Assembly: GCF_009857595.1 (NCBI RefSeq)
Contig: NZ_WWCU01000006.1
Coordinates: 124,001 to 188,000 of the forward strand
Reading direction: 5' to 3'
Origin: Pseudoduganella aquatica
GTDB taxonomy: Bacteria > Pseudomonadota > Gammaproteobacteria > Burkholderiales > Burkholderiaceae_D
DNA: 64,000 bases
Part shown: piece by piece, positions 48,500-57,884 of the stretch
Numbering within the stretch: position 1 is the first letter of the stretch
Layout: each line of letters opens with the position of its first letter
Notes under the pieces: model-generated
What the model was told of the DNA's origin: nothing
What the model saw: the letters and a program-made list of their open reading frames with translations, nothing else
Databases searched by the model: none
Position numbers and translations under genes: made by a program

Positions 48500-49393
48500 A
48501 TGGAATTACGCATTCGCAATTTGTCCAAGACTTACGCCAACGGGGTGGTGGCGCTGGACAATATTTCGCTCACGATACCGGCCGGGATGTTCGGCTTGCT
48601 GGGGCCTAACGGCGCCGGCAAGTCCACCCTGATGCGGACGCTGGCGACGCTGCAGGAATGCGATTCCGGCTCGGTCTTCCTGGGCGAGCTGGACGTGCTG
48701 GACGAGAAGGACGAAATCCGCCGCCTGCTGGGCTATCTGCCGCAGGACTTCGGCGTCTATCCCAAGGTGTCCGCCTACGAGCTGCTGGACCATTTCGCGG
48801 TGCTCAAAGGCCTGTCCAGCCGCGCCCGCCGGCGCGAAGTGGTGGACGGCCTGCTGCAGCAGACCAATCTGTTCGAGGTGCGCCACCAGAAGCTGGGCAC
48901 CTTCTCGGGCGGCATGCGGCAGCGCTTCGGCATCGCCCAGGCGCTGCTGGGCGACCCGAAACTGATTATCGTGGACGAACCCACGGCCGGCCTGGACCCG
49001 CAGGAACGCGTGCGCTTCCACAACCTCCTGTCCGACATCGGCGAAGACCGCACCGTGATCCTGTCCACCCACATCGTCAGCGACGTGGCCGACCTGTGCG
49101 CCAATATGGCCATTATCAACAAGGGCCATCTGCTGCTCACCGGCCAGACCCAGCAGCTGATCGACGACATCAGCTGCAAGATCTGGGCGCGCTTCGTGGA
49201 CAAGCGCGACCTGCAGCAGTTCCAGACCCGCCATGCCGTGATCTCGACCCGTCTGCTGTCCGGCCGCACGCTGATCCACGTCTACAGCGACGACGATCCG
49301 GGCGACGGTTTCGAGGAAGCCATCGGCGACCTGGAAGACCTGTACTTCGCCACCATCGCCGGCCGCCACAACGCCGCCGACAGCTGCGATTAA
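48500..49393 (+). CDS. ABC transporter ATP-binding protein (partner of permease/M1 fusion)
   Basis: A 297-residue ATPase: Walker [22 protein letters not shown]-loop [20 protein letters not shown], signature [20 protein letters not shown], Walker [21 protein letters not shown] and H-loop [17 protein letters not shown]. The C-terminal extension (about 60 residues) is like those of substrate-regulated ABC-2 ATPases. AGGAG lies 5 bases before the ATG; an in-frame codon 15 residues upstream is less likely. The fused permease-peptidase follows after 10 bases. Confidence 0.95.
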   Translation: MELRIRNLSKTYANGVVALDNISLTIPAGMFGLLGPNGAGKSTLMRTLATLQECDSGSVFLGELDVLDEKDEIRRLLGYLPQDFGVYPKVSAYELLDHFAVLKGLSSRARRREVVDGLLQQTNLFEVRHQKLGTFSGGMRQRFGIAQALLGDPKLIIVDEPTAGLDPQERVRFHNLLSDIGEDRTVILSTHIVSDVADLCANMAIINKGHLLLTGQTQQLIDDISCKIWARFVDKRDLQQFQTRHAVISTRLLSGRTLIHVYSDDDPGDGFEEAIGDLEDLYFATIAGRHNAADSCD

Positions 49394-49403
49394 GGCGGCC
49401 AAC

Positions 49404-52400
49404 ATGCTTGCCATCGCCTTGTTCGAAGCGCGCCAGCGCCTCAAGCTGCTGTCCACCTGGGTTTATTTCGGCATGTTTTTGCTGCTGGCCATGCTGTGGA
49501 TGGCGGCCGCCGGCGGCGTGTTCAAGGAAGCCGTGGTCACCTTCGGCGGCCGCGTGTTCATCAACGCCCCGCGCTCCATCATGTTCACCGCCAGCTTCCT
49601 CGGCTGCCTGGGCGTGATCGTGGTGGCCGCCATGATGGGCCGCTCGGTGCAGCAGGACTTCGAATATGACATGCACCACTTCTTCTTCAGCGCGCCCATC
49701 CGCAAGTACCAGTACATGCTGGGCCGCTTCATCGGCGCCTACCTGACCTTGGCGGTGGTGTTCGCGTCCATCCTGCTGGGCGCCTGGCTGGGCACCTTCA
49801 TTCCCGGCGTCGATCCAGAACGGCTGGGCAATCCGCCGCTGGCGGCCTGGCTGATACCCTACTTCGTCACGCTGCTGCCCAATCTGTTCATCTTCGGCGC
49901 CATCTTCTTCGTGCTGGCCGCGCTCACGCGGCGCATGCTGCCGGTCTATATTTCCAGCGTGGTGATGCTGATCGGCTACATCGTCGCCCCCGGCCTGGCG
50001 CGCGACCTGGACTACAAGACGCTGGCCGCGCTGATCGACCCCTTCGGCACCGCCGCCGCCATCAACCTGACCGAATACTGGCCCATCGCCGAGCGCAACA
50101 CGCGCCTGGTGCTGCCGGAAGGCGTGTACCTGCTGAACCGCGTGATCTGGACCTCGTTCTCGGTGGTGGTGCTGTTGCTGGGCTACTGGCGCTTCCGCTT
50201 TGTCAGCAGCATAGACAGCGGCAAGGCCGACGCGCGCGGCGACGCCGAACCGCAGCTGCGCATCAGCCAGGCGGCCAGCCACACGCACGAGGCGCCGGAC
50301 TTCAAGTCGCGCAGCCTGGGCCTGCTGCTGCTGAAAAACATCTACCTGAACCTGCGCGAAACCGTGAAGAATGTCTACTTCCTGGTGATCGTGCTGGCCG
50401 GCGTGCTGACCATGTTCGCCGGCGCGCTGGACATGGGCTCCATGTACGGCACCAAGACCTACCCGGTCACCTACATGGTGCTGGAAATGGTGTCGGAAAC
50501 CTTCGCGCTGTTCATGCTGGTGCTCACCACCTTCTACGCGGGCGAGCTGGTGTGGCGCGAGCGCGAGAACCGCATGGCGCAGATGCTGGACGCGCTGCCG
50601 GTGCCGAGCTGGCTGCCGCTGCTGTCCAAGCTGTTCGCGCTGATCGGCCTGCAGGCGCTGCTGATGCTGGTGGTGATGTTGTGCGGCATGACGATACAGA
50701 TCTTCCACGGCTACTTCCAGCTTGAACCCGGCTTGTACTTCCAGCACCTGTACACCGTGCAGCTGCCGTCCTACGCGCTGGTGGCGGTGCTGGCGATTGC
50801 CGCGCAGGTGCTGATCAACCACAAATACATGGCGCACTTCGCCATGATCCTGTACTACGTAGCCAGCATCACCCTGCCCTCGCTGGGGATGGAACATCCC
50901 ATGCTGGTGTACGGCACCTCGCCCAGCTTCGTCTACTCGGCCATGAACGGCTACGGCCACTACCTGGTGCGCGAGCGCTGGTTCGAGCTGTACTGGAGCG
51001 GCGCGGCGCTGATCCTGGTGGTGCTGTCGCTGCTGTTCTGGGCGCGCGGCAACAACACCGAATGGCGCCAGCGCGTCTCGCTGGCGCGCCATGCGCTGAC
51101 CATGCCGGTGCTGGCCTCGCTGGCCCTGGGCGTGAGCATCTTCCTGGGCGCCGGCGGCGTGCTGTTCTACAACCTGCACATCGCAAACAACTACAAGTCC
51201 GCCTACCGCCAGCTGGCCGAGCGCGCGGACTATGAACGCAAATACAAGCAGCTGGCCGATGTGGCGCAGCCGCGCATCACGGACGTGCGGCTGGGCGTGG
51301 CCATCGAGCCGGAAAAGCGCCGCCTGCAGGTGAAGGGCCGCTACATGCTCGAGAACAAGAGCGCGCAGCCCATCAGCGAAATCTACGTCACGCAGGACAC
51401 GACGGCCGACATGCAGCCGCTGCGCTTCGGCCAGGTGGCGCACCTGAAAACCAGGGATGAGCAGCTGGGCGTGTACAGCTACACCCTGTCCACGCCGCTG
51501 GCGCCGGGCGCGCGCATGCCGCTGGAATTCGAACTGGTGTACGCGCCCAAGGGCATCCTCGGCCTGGGCCAGGACACGCCGGTGGTGGGCAACGGCACCT
51601 TCTTCAACAACACCAAGCTGCCGCACATCGGCTACCAGCGCCAGGCCGAGCTGACCGATCCGCGCGACCGCAAGCGCCACGGCCTGCCGGCGCAGGAACG
51701 CGCCCTGCCGCGCGACGATCCCAAAGGCCTGGCCAACAACTACATCGGCAGCGACGCCGACTGGGTGACCTTCGACGCCGTGGTCAGCACCAGCGCCGAC
51801 CAGACCGCCGTGGCGCCCGGCACGCTGGAAAAGGAATGGAAAGCCAAGGGCCGGCGCTACTTCCACTACAAGATGGACAAGCCCATCCTGAACTTCTACG
51901 CCTTCCAGTCGGCCCGCTACGCCGTCAAGCATGACTGGTGGCAGGACGTGGGCATCGAAATCTACTACCAGCCCGGCCACGAATACAATCTGGACCGCAT
52001 GGCCAAGGGCGTGAAGGACGCGCTGGAGTACTACACCAGGAACTACAGCCCCTACCAGCACAAGGTGGTGCGCATTGTGGAGTTCCCGCGCTACGCCGCG
52101 TTCGCGCAGTCCTTCCCGAACACCATCCCGTATTCGGAAAGCGTGGGCTTCATCGCCAAGGTGGACGACAAGAACCCCAAGGACGTGGACTACCCCTTCT
52201 ACGTGACGGCGCATGAAGTGGCGCATCAATGGTGGGCGCACCAGCTGGTGGGCGGCGACACGCGCGGCGCCACCGTGCTGAGCGAAACCCTGTCCGAGTA
52301 CTCGGCGCTGATGGTGATGAAGAAGCAGTACGGCGCCGACAAGATGCGCCGCTTCCTGCGCTACGACCTGAACCACTACCTGATGGGCCGCGCGCTGGAG

Positions 52401-52976
52401 AACAAGAAGGAGCTGCCGCTGGCGGACAACGAGAACCAGCCCTACATCCACTACCGCAAAGGCAGCCTGGCCATGTACCAGCTACAGGACATCCTGGGCG
52501 AGGAGCGGGTGAACGGTGTGCTGAAGGGCCTGCTGGCGCAGCACGCCTTCCACACCGCGCCCTACCCCAGCGTGACGGTGCTGGTGGATGCGCTGCGCAA
52601 GATTGCGCAGCCGGACCAGGCTTACCTGATCGACGACCTGTTCAACGCCATCGTGCTGCACGACAGCCGCGCGCTGAGCGCTACGGCGCGCAAGCGTCCG
52701 GACGGCAAGTATGAGGTGACGCTGAAAGTCCACGCCAGCAAGCTGCGGGCGGACGAACTGGGCGCCGAGAAGGAAATGCCGATCCGCGACCTGATCGACG
52801 TGGGCGTGGACGACAAGGACGGCAACAGCCTGCTGCGCGAGCGCAAGCTGGTCACGCAAAAGCAAGCCACTTACACGCTGGTGGTCAGCGGCCGCCCGGC
52901 CAGGGCGGGCATCGATCCGGACAACAAACTGATCGACCGCAAGCCGGACGACAATATGATCGCCGTGGAGCAGTGA
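49404..52976 (+). CDS. ABC permease fused to M1 family aminopeptidase domain
   Basis: A 1190-residue inner-membrane protein. The first 590 residues hold about twelve transmembrane helices in two ABC-2-like halves. The C-terminal 600 residues are an M1-type peptidase-like domain: [20 protein letters not shown] starts the beta-sandwich, and [20 protein letters not shown] has H937 and H941. The third zinc ligand is probably E961 in [12 protein letters not shown], which gives HExxH-x19-E rather than the standard x18. The GAMEN exopeptidase motif is replaced by SESVGFIAK, so activity may differ or be absent. A substrate pumped or cut at the membrane is implied, but none is known. It is in one operon with the preceding ATPase and converges with a lipoprotein gene with no gap. 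Confidence 0.93.
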   Translation: MLAIALFEARQRLKLLSTWVYFGMFLLLAMLWMAAAGGVFKEAVVTFGGRVFINAPRSIMFTASFLGCLGVIVVAAMMGRSVQQDFEYDMHHFFFSAPIRKYQYMLGRFIGAYLTLAVVFASILLGAWLGTFIPGVDPERLGNPPLAAWLIPYFVTLLPNLFIFGAIFFVLAALTRRMLPVYISSVVMLIGYIVAPGLARDLDYKTLAALIDPFGTAAAINLTEYWPIAERNTRLVLPEGVYLLNRVIWTSFSVVVLLLGYWRFRFVSSIDSGKADARGDAEPQLRISQAASHTHEAPDFKSRSLGLLLLKNIYLNLRETVKNVYFLVIVLAGVLTMFAGALDMGSMYGTKTYPVTYMVLEMVSETFALFMLVLTTFYAGELVWRERENRMAQMLDALPVPSWLPLLSKLFALIGLQALLMLVVMLCGMTIQIFHGYFQLEPGLYFQHLYTVQLPSYALVAVLAIAAQVLINHKYMAHFAMILYYVASITLPSLGMEHPMLVYGTSPSFVYSAMNGYGHYLVRERWFELYWSGAALILVVLSLLFWARGNNTEWRQRVSLARHALTMPVLASLALGVSIFLGAGGVLFYNLHIANNYKSAYRQLAERADYERKYKQLADVAQPRITDVRLGVAIEPEKRRLQVKGRYMLENKSAQPISEIYVTQDTTADMQPLRFGQVAHLKTRDEQLGVYSYTLSTPLAPGARMPLEFELVYAPKGILGLGQDTPVVGNGTFFNNTKLPHIGYQRQAELTDPRDRKRHGLPAQERALPRDDPKGLANNYIGSDADWVTFDAVVSTSADQTAVAPGTLEKEWKAKGRRYFHYKMDKPILNFYAFQSARYAVKHDWWQDVGIEIYYQPGHEYNLDRMAKGVKDALEYYTRNYSPYQHKVVRIVEFPRYAAFAQSFPNTIPYSESVGFIAKVDDKNPKDVDYPFYVTAHEVAHQWWAHQLVGGDTRGATVLSETLSEYSALMVMKKQYGADKMRRFLRYDLNHYLMGRALENKKELPLADNENQPYIHYRKGSLAMYQLQDILGEERVNGVLKGLLAQHAFHTAPYPSVTVLVDALRKIAQPDQAYLIDDLFNAIVLHDSRALSATARKRPDGKYEVTLKVHASKLRADELGAEKEMPIRDLIDVGVDDKDGNSLLRERKLVTQKQATYTLVVSGRPARAGIDPDNKLIDRKPDDNMIAVEQ

Positions 52977-53396
52977 TTACCTGAGCAGCATGGCCTTGCG
53001 GTAAGGCGCGATGGGCGGCTTGGGGAACTGCACCGCCGCGTAGGACTGGCGGAAGCAGGCCGCCTTGCCGTTTTCCACATCCGTCACAGTGCTGATGACT
53101 TTGCCGTTCGCGTCCAGCAGCAGCATGATGGTGACCGGATACTTGGACTTGCCGTGGCAGTTGCCGCGCTCGTCCAACTTCTGCGCGTTGTTGAAGGCGA
53201 TGGACTCTTCCTCGTACTTGCTGACTTTCGGATTCGGGAACTGGGCGTTGAATTTCGCCATTTCCGTGGTGAACTCGGGGTTCTTCGGCGACGGCGCCTC
53301 GTCCTGGGCGGCGCTGGAGCCGGTCGGCGAGGTCTGGCAGGCAGCCAGCAGCAGGGCAGCGCACAAGGCGCTCAGTTTCAAGAAGGTATTTCGCAT
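52977..53396 (-). CDS. Predicted lipoprotein, unknown
   Basis: A 139-residue protein with a lipobox (LSALCAALLLAACQTS, acylation at Cys20). The mature N-terminus is Ser/Pro-rich, then FPNPKVSKYEEESIAFNNAQ and a TonB-C-like end: YPVTIMLLLDANGKVISTVT, FRQSYAAVQFPKPPIAPYRK. That part resembles the C-terminal domain of energy-transducer-like proteins, which suggests envelope contacts only. The stop codon abuts that of the fused ABC gene. SD GGGAGAAATT precedes the ATG. Confidence 0.75.
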   Translation of the reverse strand: MRNTFLKLSALCAALLLAACQTSPTGSSAAQDEAPSPKNPEFTTEMAKFNAQFPNPKVSKYEEESIAFNNAQKLDERGNCHGKSKYPVTIMLLLDANGKVISTVTDVENGKAACFRQSYAAVQFPKPPIAPYRKAMLLR

Positions 53397-53469
53397 AATT
53401 TCTCCCAAAGCATGGTGTTGTTGTCACACTCTACACAGTTTGGGATTTATGCAGCGCACGCTGCAGAGC

Positions 53470-53502
53470 TGGCGGGTTACGCGGTACGCGCGTAACCCGC
53501 CA
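53470..53502. repeat. Dispersed palindromic repeat, copy H
   Basis: TGGCGGGTTACGCGG then CGCGCGTAACCCGCCA. It lacks the GTAGGG end found in the other copies, having the CGGGTTACGC arm on both sides. It lies 6 bases from the stop of the chemotaxis receptor gene. Confidence 0.8.
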
Positions 53503-53508
53503 ACCATA

Positions 53509-55140
53509 TCAAGCGCTCAGGCGCAGCGCCTGCTGGTTCGCGGCGCGCGGCGCCACGGCGGCGGACTTGTGCAAAGTCAGCGCCGGCGCATGGCTGTACG
53601 GCTCGGACAACTTGAACACGCTCACCACGTCCGCCAGCGATTCCGCCTGCTCCTCCAGCGCGCCCGCGGCAGCGGCGGCCTCTTCCACCAGCGCCGCATT
53701 CTGCTGCGTCACATGGTCCATCTGGATAATCGCCTCATTGACCTGCTCGATGCCGGCGCTCTGCTCCATGCTGGCCGAGGTGATTTCGCCCATGATGTCG
53801 GTCACGCGCTTGATGCTGTCCACCACTTCGCTCATGGTCATGCCGGCCTGTTCGACCAGCTTGCTGCCGTTCTCAACCTTGCCCACCGAGTCGTCGATCA
53901 GCACCTTGATTTCCTTGGCGGCGGCGGCGCTGCGGTGCGCAAGGTTGCGCACTTCGCTGGCCACCACCGCAAAACCACGACCCTGTTCGCCTGCACGGGC
54001 GGCCTCTACGGCGGCGTTCAGCGCCAGGATGTTGGTCTGGAAAGCAATGCCGTCGATCACGCTGATGATGTCGACAATCTTGCGCGCCGAAGCATTGATC
54101 GATTCCATGGTGTCCACCACTTCGCCCACCACCTCGCCGCCGCGCTCGGCGACGTGCGACGCGGCCACGGCCAGCTGGTTGGCCTGGCGCGCATTGTCGG
54201 CGTTCTGCTTCACGGTCGAGGTCAGTTCTTCCATCGACGAGGCGGTCTCCTCCAGGCTGCCGGCCTGCTGCTCGGTGCGGCTGGACAGGTCCTGATTGCC
54301 GGCGGCGATCTGATGCGAGGCGGTGGCGATCTGGTCGGTGCCGGAGCGCACTTCGCTGACGATGAGCACCAGGCCGTCGTTCATGGTTTTGAGCGCCTGC
54401 AGCAACTTGCCGGTTTCGTCGCGGCTGTCGATCACGATATCGCTGCGCAAGTCATTGGCGGCCACGGCGGTGGCAACGTCCACGGCGCGGCGCAGCGGAC
54501 GGGTGATGCCGGTGGTCAAACGCCAGGCGCACAGGCCGCCCAGCGCCAGCACGGCGGCGGCGAAGGCCAGCATGAAGCGGCGGTTTTCCTGGTAGCTGGC
54601 GTCGATACGGGCCGCGTTGGCGTCGATGCTCTGGCGCTGCATCACCAGCAGGCCGCTGAGCGCATCCAGATAGGCCTTGCCGTCGGGGATGAAATTCTTT
54701 TCCAGCAGCGCGGCGGCTTCCTCGAACTTGTCTTCCTTCTTCAGCGCAACGATGCCGTCGCGCGAGGCCACATAGCGCTTGCGCGCGGCGATCATGGTGG
54801 CGAACAGCTGCTTTTCCTCGTCGCTTTCGAGCAGCGGCTCAACCTTCTTTTGCAGCTCGTTCACTTCGCTGGAGGAAGCGGCGGCGTCGGCGGCAAAGAA
54901 GGGACCGAGGCTGGCGTCGCTGGACTTGGAAATGGCGGTGGTGCGGCGCACGCTGGTGTGGATCAGGCGGTACCAGTCAGAGATCATGCGTTCCTTGGCC
55001 AGCGGCTGCTGCATCATTTCGCTGGTGGCTTCGGCCACGGCCTGCATATGGCTCAGGCCTATCCAGGTCATCAGCATAGTTAGCAGCAAGACAAGTCCAA
55101 AGCCGCCGGCGAGGCGGGTACCGATTTTCAGGTTTTTCAT
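53509..55140 (-). CDS. Methyl-accepting chemotaxis protein
   Basis: A 543-residue transmembrane receptor. TM1 near 10-30 ([19 protein letters not shown]), a periplasmic four-helix-bundle sensor (MCP_4HB type, about 35-188), TM2 ([20 protein letters not shown]), a HAMP domain ([20 protein letters not shown]), and the cytoplasmic signalling hairpin with the tip [20 protein letters not shown] and [17 protein letters not shown]. Methylation-type sites appear in [20 protein letters not shown]. The start [13 protein letters not shown] is used; upstream residues lack family similarity. The ligand is unknown. Confidence 0.96.
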   Translation of the reverse strand: MKNLKIGTRLAGGFGLVLLLTMLMTWIGLSHMQAVAEATSEMMQQPLAKERMISDWYRLIHTSVRRTTAISKSSDASLGPFFAADAAASSSEVNELQKKVEPLLESDEEKQLFATMIAARKRYVASRDGIVALKKEDKFEEAAALLEKNFIPDGKAYLDALSGLLVMQRQSIDANAARIDASYQENRRFMLAFAAAVLALGGLCAWRLTTGITRPLRRAVDVATAVAANDLRSDIVIDSRDETGKLLQALKTMNDGLVLIVSEVRSGTDQIATASHQIAAGNQDLSSRTEQQAGSLEETASSMEELTSTVKQNADNARQANQLAVAASHVAERGGEVVGEVVDTMESINASARKIVDIISVIDGIAFQTNILALNAAVEAARAGEQGRGFAVVASEVRNLAHRSAAAAKEIKVLIDDSVGKVENGSKLVEQAGMTMSEVVDSIKRVTDIMGEITSASMEQSAGIEQVNEAIIQMDHVTQQNAALVEEAAAAAGALEEQAESLADVVSVFKLSEPYSHAPALTLHKSAAVAPRAANQQALRLSA

Positions 55141-55405
55141 TTTTTCTCTCGAACAAAAAAGTGGGACACAGGCGGACAAGCCGCGCCCCGGCTGAAAACA
55201 GGTGCCAGTGCGTCCATGGGAAACTACGATTGCAACAATGAGACAGCGTGCTGCTTGTGATAAAAAGCAACACTTAGTATTGACAGAACTGCTAGGGAAG
55301 GATAGGAGTGTAACACGGAGTTAAAATTAGTGCCTCGTGGAAACTACGTAGACGCGGACGCAAGCAGGGCTGTACGCTCCGCGTGCGCCCGAATACCATT
55401 ACGGT

Positions 55406-56107
55406 ATGAAAACATTCATCCATACCAGATGGCCGCGCGCAGCGGCAATGACTGCCGCCGCCTGCCTTCTCGCCGTTCAGGCAATCGCGGCCGGCCCCAC
55501 TTTCGGCACCCACGGCATGGCGCTGTTCGGCGGCAAGGAGGGCTTGTACGCCTCGCACCTGCCCATGTTCCATGCGCCGCACGATTACCAGGTGGTGCTG
55601 CAAGTGCACGTGGCGGACGCCAGGCTGGACGCGGCGCTGAAAGGCCGGCTGGACGGCAAGACCGCGCTGTGGACCGTGGACCCGGAAAAATTCGAACTGG
55701 ACAGGCTGGCGCCGGACGCCGCCTCGCCCCTGCGCCAGTTCAAGGCTGATCTGGTGCTCGGCCATTTCGAGCAAGGCGGCAAGACACAGTACAGGGCTGC
55801 AACATTGGTGGTGGATAAAGTCTTGCTGTTCCGGCCACTCTCGCCAGCCGAAAAAACAAACTCCACGGCAACTTATGTGCAAATTGGCAACGGCAAACAG
55901 CGTTACCTCATCAAGGAGATCGACAGCCGTCCCGATTTCGATCATATTGTTTCTTACCGTGCAGCATCGCATGCGCCATACGCACCGGCCACCATCGCCA
56001 AGAACGGCATGGCCGAACCGGACGCCAAAGCGCTCGCCGCCGCGCTGCAGGCAACGCCGTCCGCCATACGCGGCACGGTCTACTTCTATACCGACGACTT
56101 GCGGTGA
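55406..56107 (+). CDS. Secreted protein, unknown
   Basis: Unrecognised 233-residue exported protein. Signal peptide region RAAAMTAAACLLAVQAIAA (cleavage near AIA-AG). The mature part begins GPTFGTHGMALFGGKEGLYA and SHLPMFHAPHDYQVVLQVHV, a conserved-looking pattern with His residues that could bind a metal. The rest is mixed, ending IRGTVYFYTDDLR. Its TGA overlaps the next gene's ATG by one base, so the two are translationally coupled and probably act together. Confidence 0.7.
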   Translation: MKTFIHTRWPRAAAMTAAACLLAVQAIAAGPTFGTHGMALFGGKEGLYASHLPMFHAPHDYQVVLQVHVADARLDAALKGRLDGKTALWTVDPEKFELDRLAPDAASPLRQFKADLVLGHFEQGGKTQYRAATLVVDKVLLFRPLSPAEKTNSTATYVQIGNGKQRYLIKEIDSRPDFDHIVSYRAASHAPYAPATIAKNGMAEPDAKALAAALQATPSAIRGTVYFYTDDLR

Positions 56108-56826
56108 TGACAGTTCCTGCGATCTATCAAGGCTTGTGGCGGCGCACCGGCATCTGGCGCAGCAATGGCACCAGCGACCTGAGCACTCAGGTGTGGTGGT
56201 TCCAGTCCGCCAGCTTCCATATCGACCTGCGCATTCCGATCGACCGCCCGTCGCTGGACAGCCGCGCCCAGCTGGCGACGCTTGCGCCAGCGCAGCTGGC
56301 CCGTTTCAGCGCGCAAACCGGCTTTGCCGGCACTACCGTGGTGGCGGGCGAGCGCTGCGAATGGCGGCCCGAGATCGCCTTCCCCGCTCTCAGCGCCGAA
56401 CTGGACGCGGGCTGGATGCGCTTTGACAGCGAGGACGCGGTCCACGAAACCGGCATTGACGCCAGCTACGATGAAGACTGGGTACGCATGGCGGGCGCGC
56501 CGATGCGCGGCGTGCGGCTGGTGCCGGTTGCGGCGGCGGGCGGCGCAGCGGTCGCCTACCTGATTATCGGCGAGCACTGGATGGCCTGGGCTTGCGGCAG
56601 CCCCGGCGACGCCTACTCCCCGACCACGCCGGACGCCAGCTCATGGGGCGAGTTCACGGTGCTGCATAAAGGCGGCGGCTGGCGCATTGCCGGCTCCAAC
56701 TGCGCCTGGAAGGAAGGCCAGGAAGTGCCCGGCGCGGACGCGCTGGCCACGCAGCAGTTTTCGCCGGACGGCATCACCACCCTGCCCTTCGCCGACGGCC
56801 ACTGGCGCGTCACGTCGCTGGCATAG
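56107..56826 (+). CDS. Soluble protein coupled to the secreted protein, possible HRI1/lipocalin-like
   Basis: A 239-residue protein without signal peptide: GLWRRTGIWRSNGTSDLSTQ, VWWFQSASFHIDLRIPIDRP, AGERCEWRPEIAFPALSAEL, DEDWVRMAGAPMRGVRL and VLHKGGGWRIAGSNCAWKEG. The Trp-rich beta-strand pattern with RTGIW and DLRIP resembles a bacterial family related to yeast HRI1, a lipocalin-like barrel; that is a guess from memory. The start is the ATG that overlaps the preceding stop. The 3' end overlaps the convergent membrane-protein gene by 17 bases. Confidence 0.6.
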   Translation: MTVPAIYQGLWRRTGIWRSNGTSDLSTQVWWFQSASFHIDLRIPIDRPSLDSRAQLATLAPAQLARFSAQTGFAGTTVVAGERCEWRPEIAFPALSAELDAGWMRFDSEDAVHETGIDASYDEDWVRMAGAPMRGVRLVPVAAAGGAAVAYLIIGEHWMAWACGSPGDAYSPTTPDASSWGEFTVLHKGGGWRIAGSNCAWKEGQEVPGADALATQQFSPDGITTLPFADGHWRVTSLA

Positions 56827-57226
56827 GCGTTTCCAGCAACTCCGGCCACGCACACAGCAGCAAAAGCCAGACGGTGAAAGCGCTGAGCACCACCGCCAAA
56901 GACGTTGGCGGAAACTGGATCGGGCTGGTCATCAGCTTCGCCCAGGCCGCAAGCGGCACCAGCAGCAGCGCGAACGTGGCGCCCCGATAGGCGCGCTCCC
57001 GAGACCTGGCCCGCCACCCCACCGCGAACATCACAAACCCGGACGCCAGCAGGCACGCGCCGCCGATCACCAATACCATCATCTGCCACGGTGACGCCGT
57101 CGCCTCCTCGGAAGAAAACGCGTTGAGGACCAGCGCCAGCGGAATGGAAACAAAGAGCATGCCAAAGCCCAGAAGTGCGCAGCACAAGCGCGTGCAAATA
57201 ACGGCAACCGAAGCGAAGATTTTCAT
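56810..57226 (-). CDS. Small four-helix membrane protein, unknown
   Basis: A 138-residue inner-membrane protein with four predicted helices: near 10-34 (CCALLGFGMLFVSIPLALVL), 45-70 (WQMMVLVIGGACLLASGFVM), 82-100 (GATFALLLVPLAAWAKL) and 110-130 (LAVVLSAFTVWLLLLCAW). Its C-terminus ends PELLETPMPAT. I start at MKIFASVAVICTR; the upstream frame is not supported by a ribosome site. No family recognised. Confidence 0.65.
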   Translation of the reverse strand: MKIFASVAVICTRLCCALLGFGMLFVSIPLALVLNAFSSEEATASPWQMMVLVIGGACLLASGFVMFAVGWRARSRERAYRGATFALLLVPLAAWAKLMTSPIQFPPTSLAVVLSAFTVWLLLLCAWPELLETPMPAT

Positions 57227-57375
57227 TAGCTGTCCCTGATGATGTGAATCATGCAAGCATAGGGACGGCCTGTGAAGCCATGATGCGCTGCGTGTGAACC
57301 CTGCCGATTTAAGCAAGGTCAAAGTCCGAACCGGCCAGTTATACTAAAGTCATACAACGCACTGGGAGCATAGAA

Positions 57376-57564
57376 ATGTCCACCGCCAAGCAGGAAATCA
57401 TGAACTTGCTCGCGACCATGCCTGACGACTGCTCATTGGAAGACATCCTTTACAAGCTATACGTCATAGCCGAAATCAAGAGGAGCGACGACCATGTTGA
57501 TGCCCACGGCACCATTTCGCACACTGAAGCGGAACGGCGGCTCAATAAATGGCTAAATCCGTAA
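57376..57564 (+). CDS. Antitoxin of a ParE/RelE-type toxin-antitoxin pair
   Basis: A 62-residue acidic protein: KQEIMNLLATMPDDCSLEDI and LYKLYVIAEIKRSDDHVDAH, ending HTEAERRLNKWLNP. The pattern is that of the small antitoxins paired with RelE/ParE-type toxins in which the helical N-terminus dimerises and the C-terminus covers the toxin. It overlaps the toxin gene by 16 bases. GGGAG lies about 9 bases before the ATG. The pair has lower G+C than its neighbours. Confidence 0.8.
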   Translation: MSTAKQEIMNLLATMPDDCSLEDILYKLYVIAEIKRSDDHVDAHGTISHTEAERRLNKWLNP

Positions 57565-57857
57565 TTTGGTCTGAAAAAGCAATCGACGACCTCAACTCAA
57601 TCGCCCACTACATTGCGCGCGACTCTACGCAAAATGCTTCGGCGGTTGTCAAAAAAATTCTGGCTACAGCGGCTAGCCTTAGCCAGTTTCCCCACTTGGG
57701 CGCCATCGTGCCTGAACTTGCCGATCCGGCGATACGCGAACGCAAAGTATTCCGCTACCGCATCATCTATCGGGTGCGCGCATCGGAAGCTCTTATCCTT
57801 GCCGTACTTCACAGCAGGCGCAGCTTCGTGTCGCTGCGCCGCAGGCTAAGGGAATAA
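57549..57857 (+). CDS. Type II toxin, ParE/RelE superfamily
   Basis: A 102-residue toxin with the ParE/RelE fold: VIWSEKAIDDLNSIAHYIAR then DSTQNASAVVKKILATAASL, FPHLGAIVPELADPAIRERK, VFRYRIIYRVRASEALILAV and LHSRRSF. ParE-type members poison DNA gyrase and RelE-type cut ribosome-bound mRNA; the ligand-binding residues do not decide between them here. It overlaps the antitoxin gene and converges with topB, whose terminator starts at its stop. Confidence 0.85.
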   Translation: MAKSVIWSEKAIDDLNSIAHYIARDSTQNASAVVKKILATAASLSQFPHLGAIVPELADPAIRERKVFRYRIIYRVRASEALILAVLHSRRSFVSLRRRLRE

Positions 57858-57882
57858 AAAACGGGACCCGAAGGTCCCGTTT
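57856..57882 (-). terminator. Rho-independent terminator of topB
   Basis: Stem AAACGGGACC/GGTCCCGTTT with loop CGAA, then a T-rich tail on the minus strand. It starts 2 bases after the topB stop and also touches the toxin gene stop, so it may work for both directions. Confidence 0.85.
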
Positions 57883-57884
57883 GC

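Noticed and set aside
49170..52451. Frame of about 1090 codons antisense to the ABC/M1 fusion
   Set aside because: His/Gln/Arg-rich shadow of the fusion gene; no domain recognised.
55141..55405. The 265-base gap between the chemotaxis receptor and the secreted protein as a gene or RNA
   Set aside because: It is AT-richer divergent promoter space with no reading frame or stable structure that I can support.
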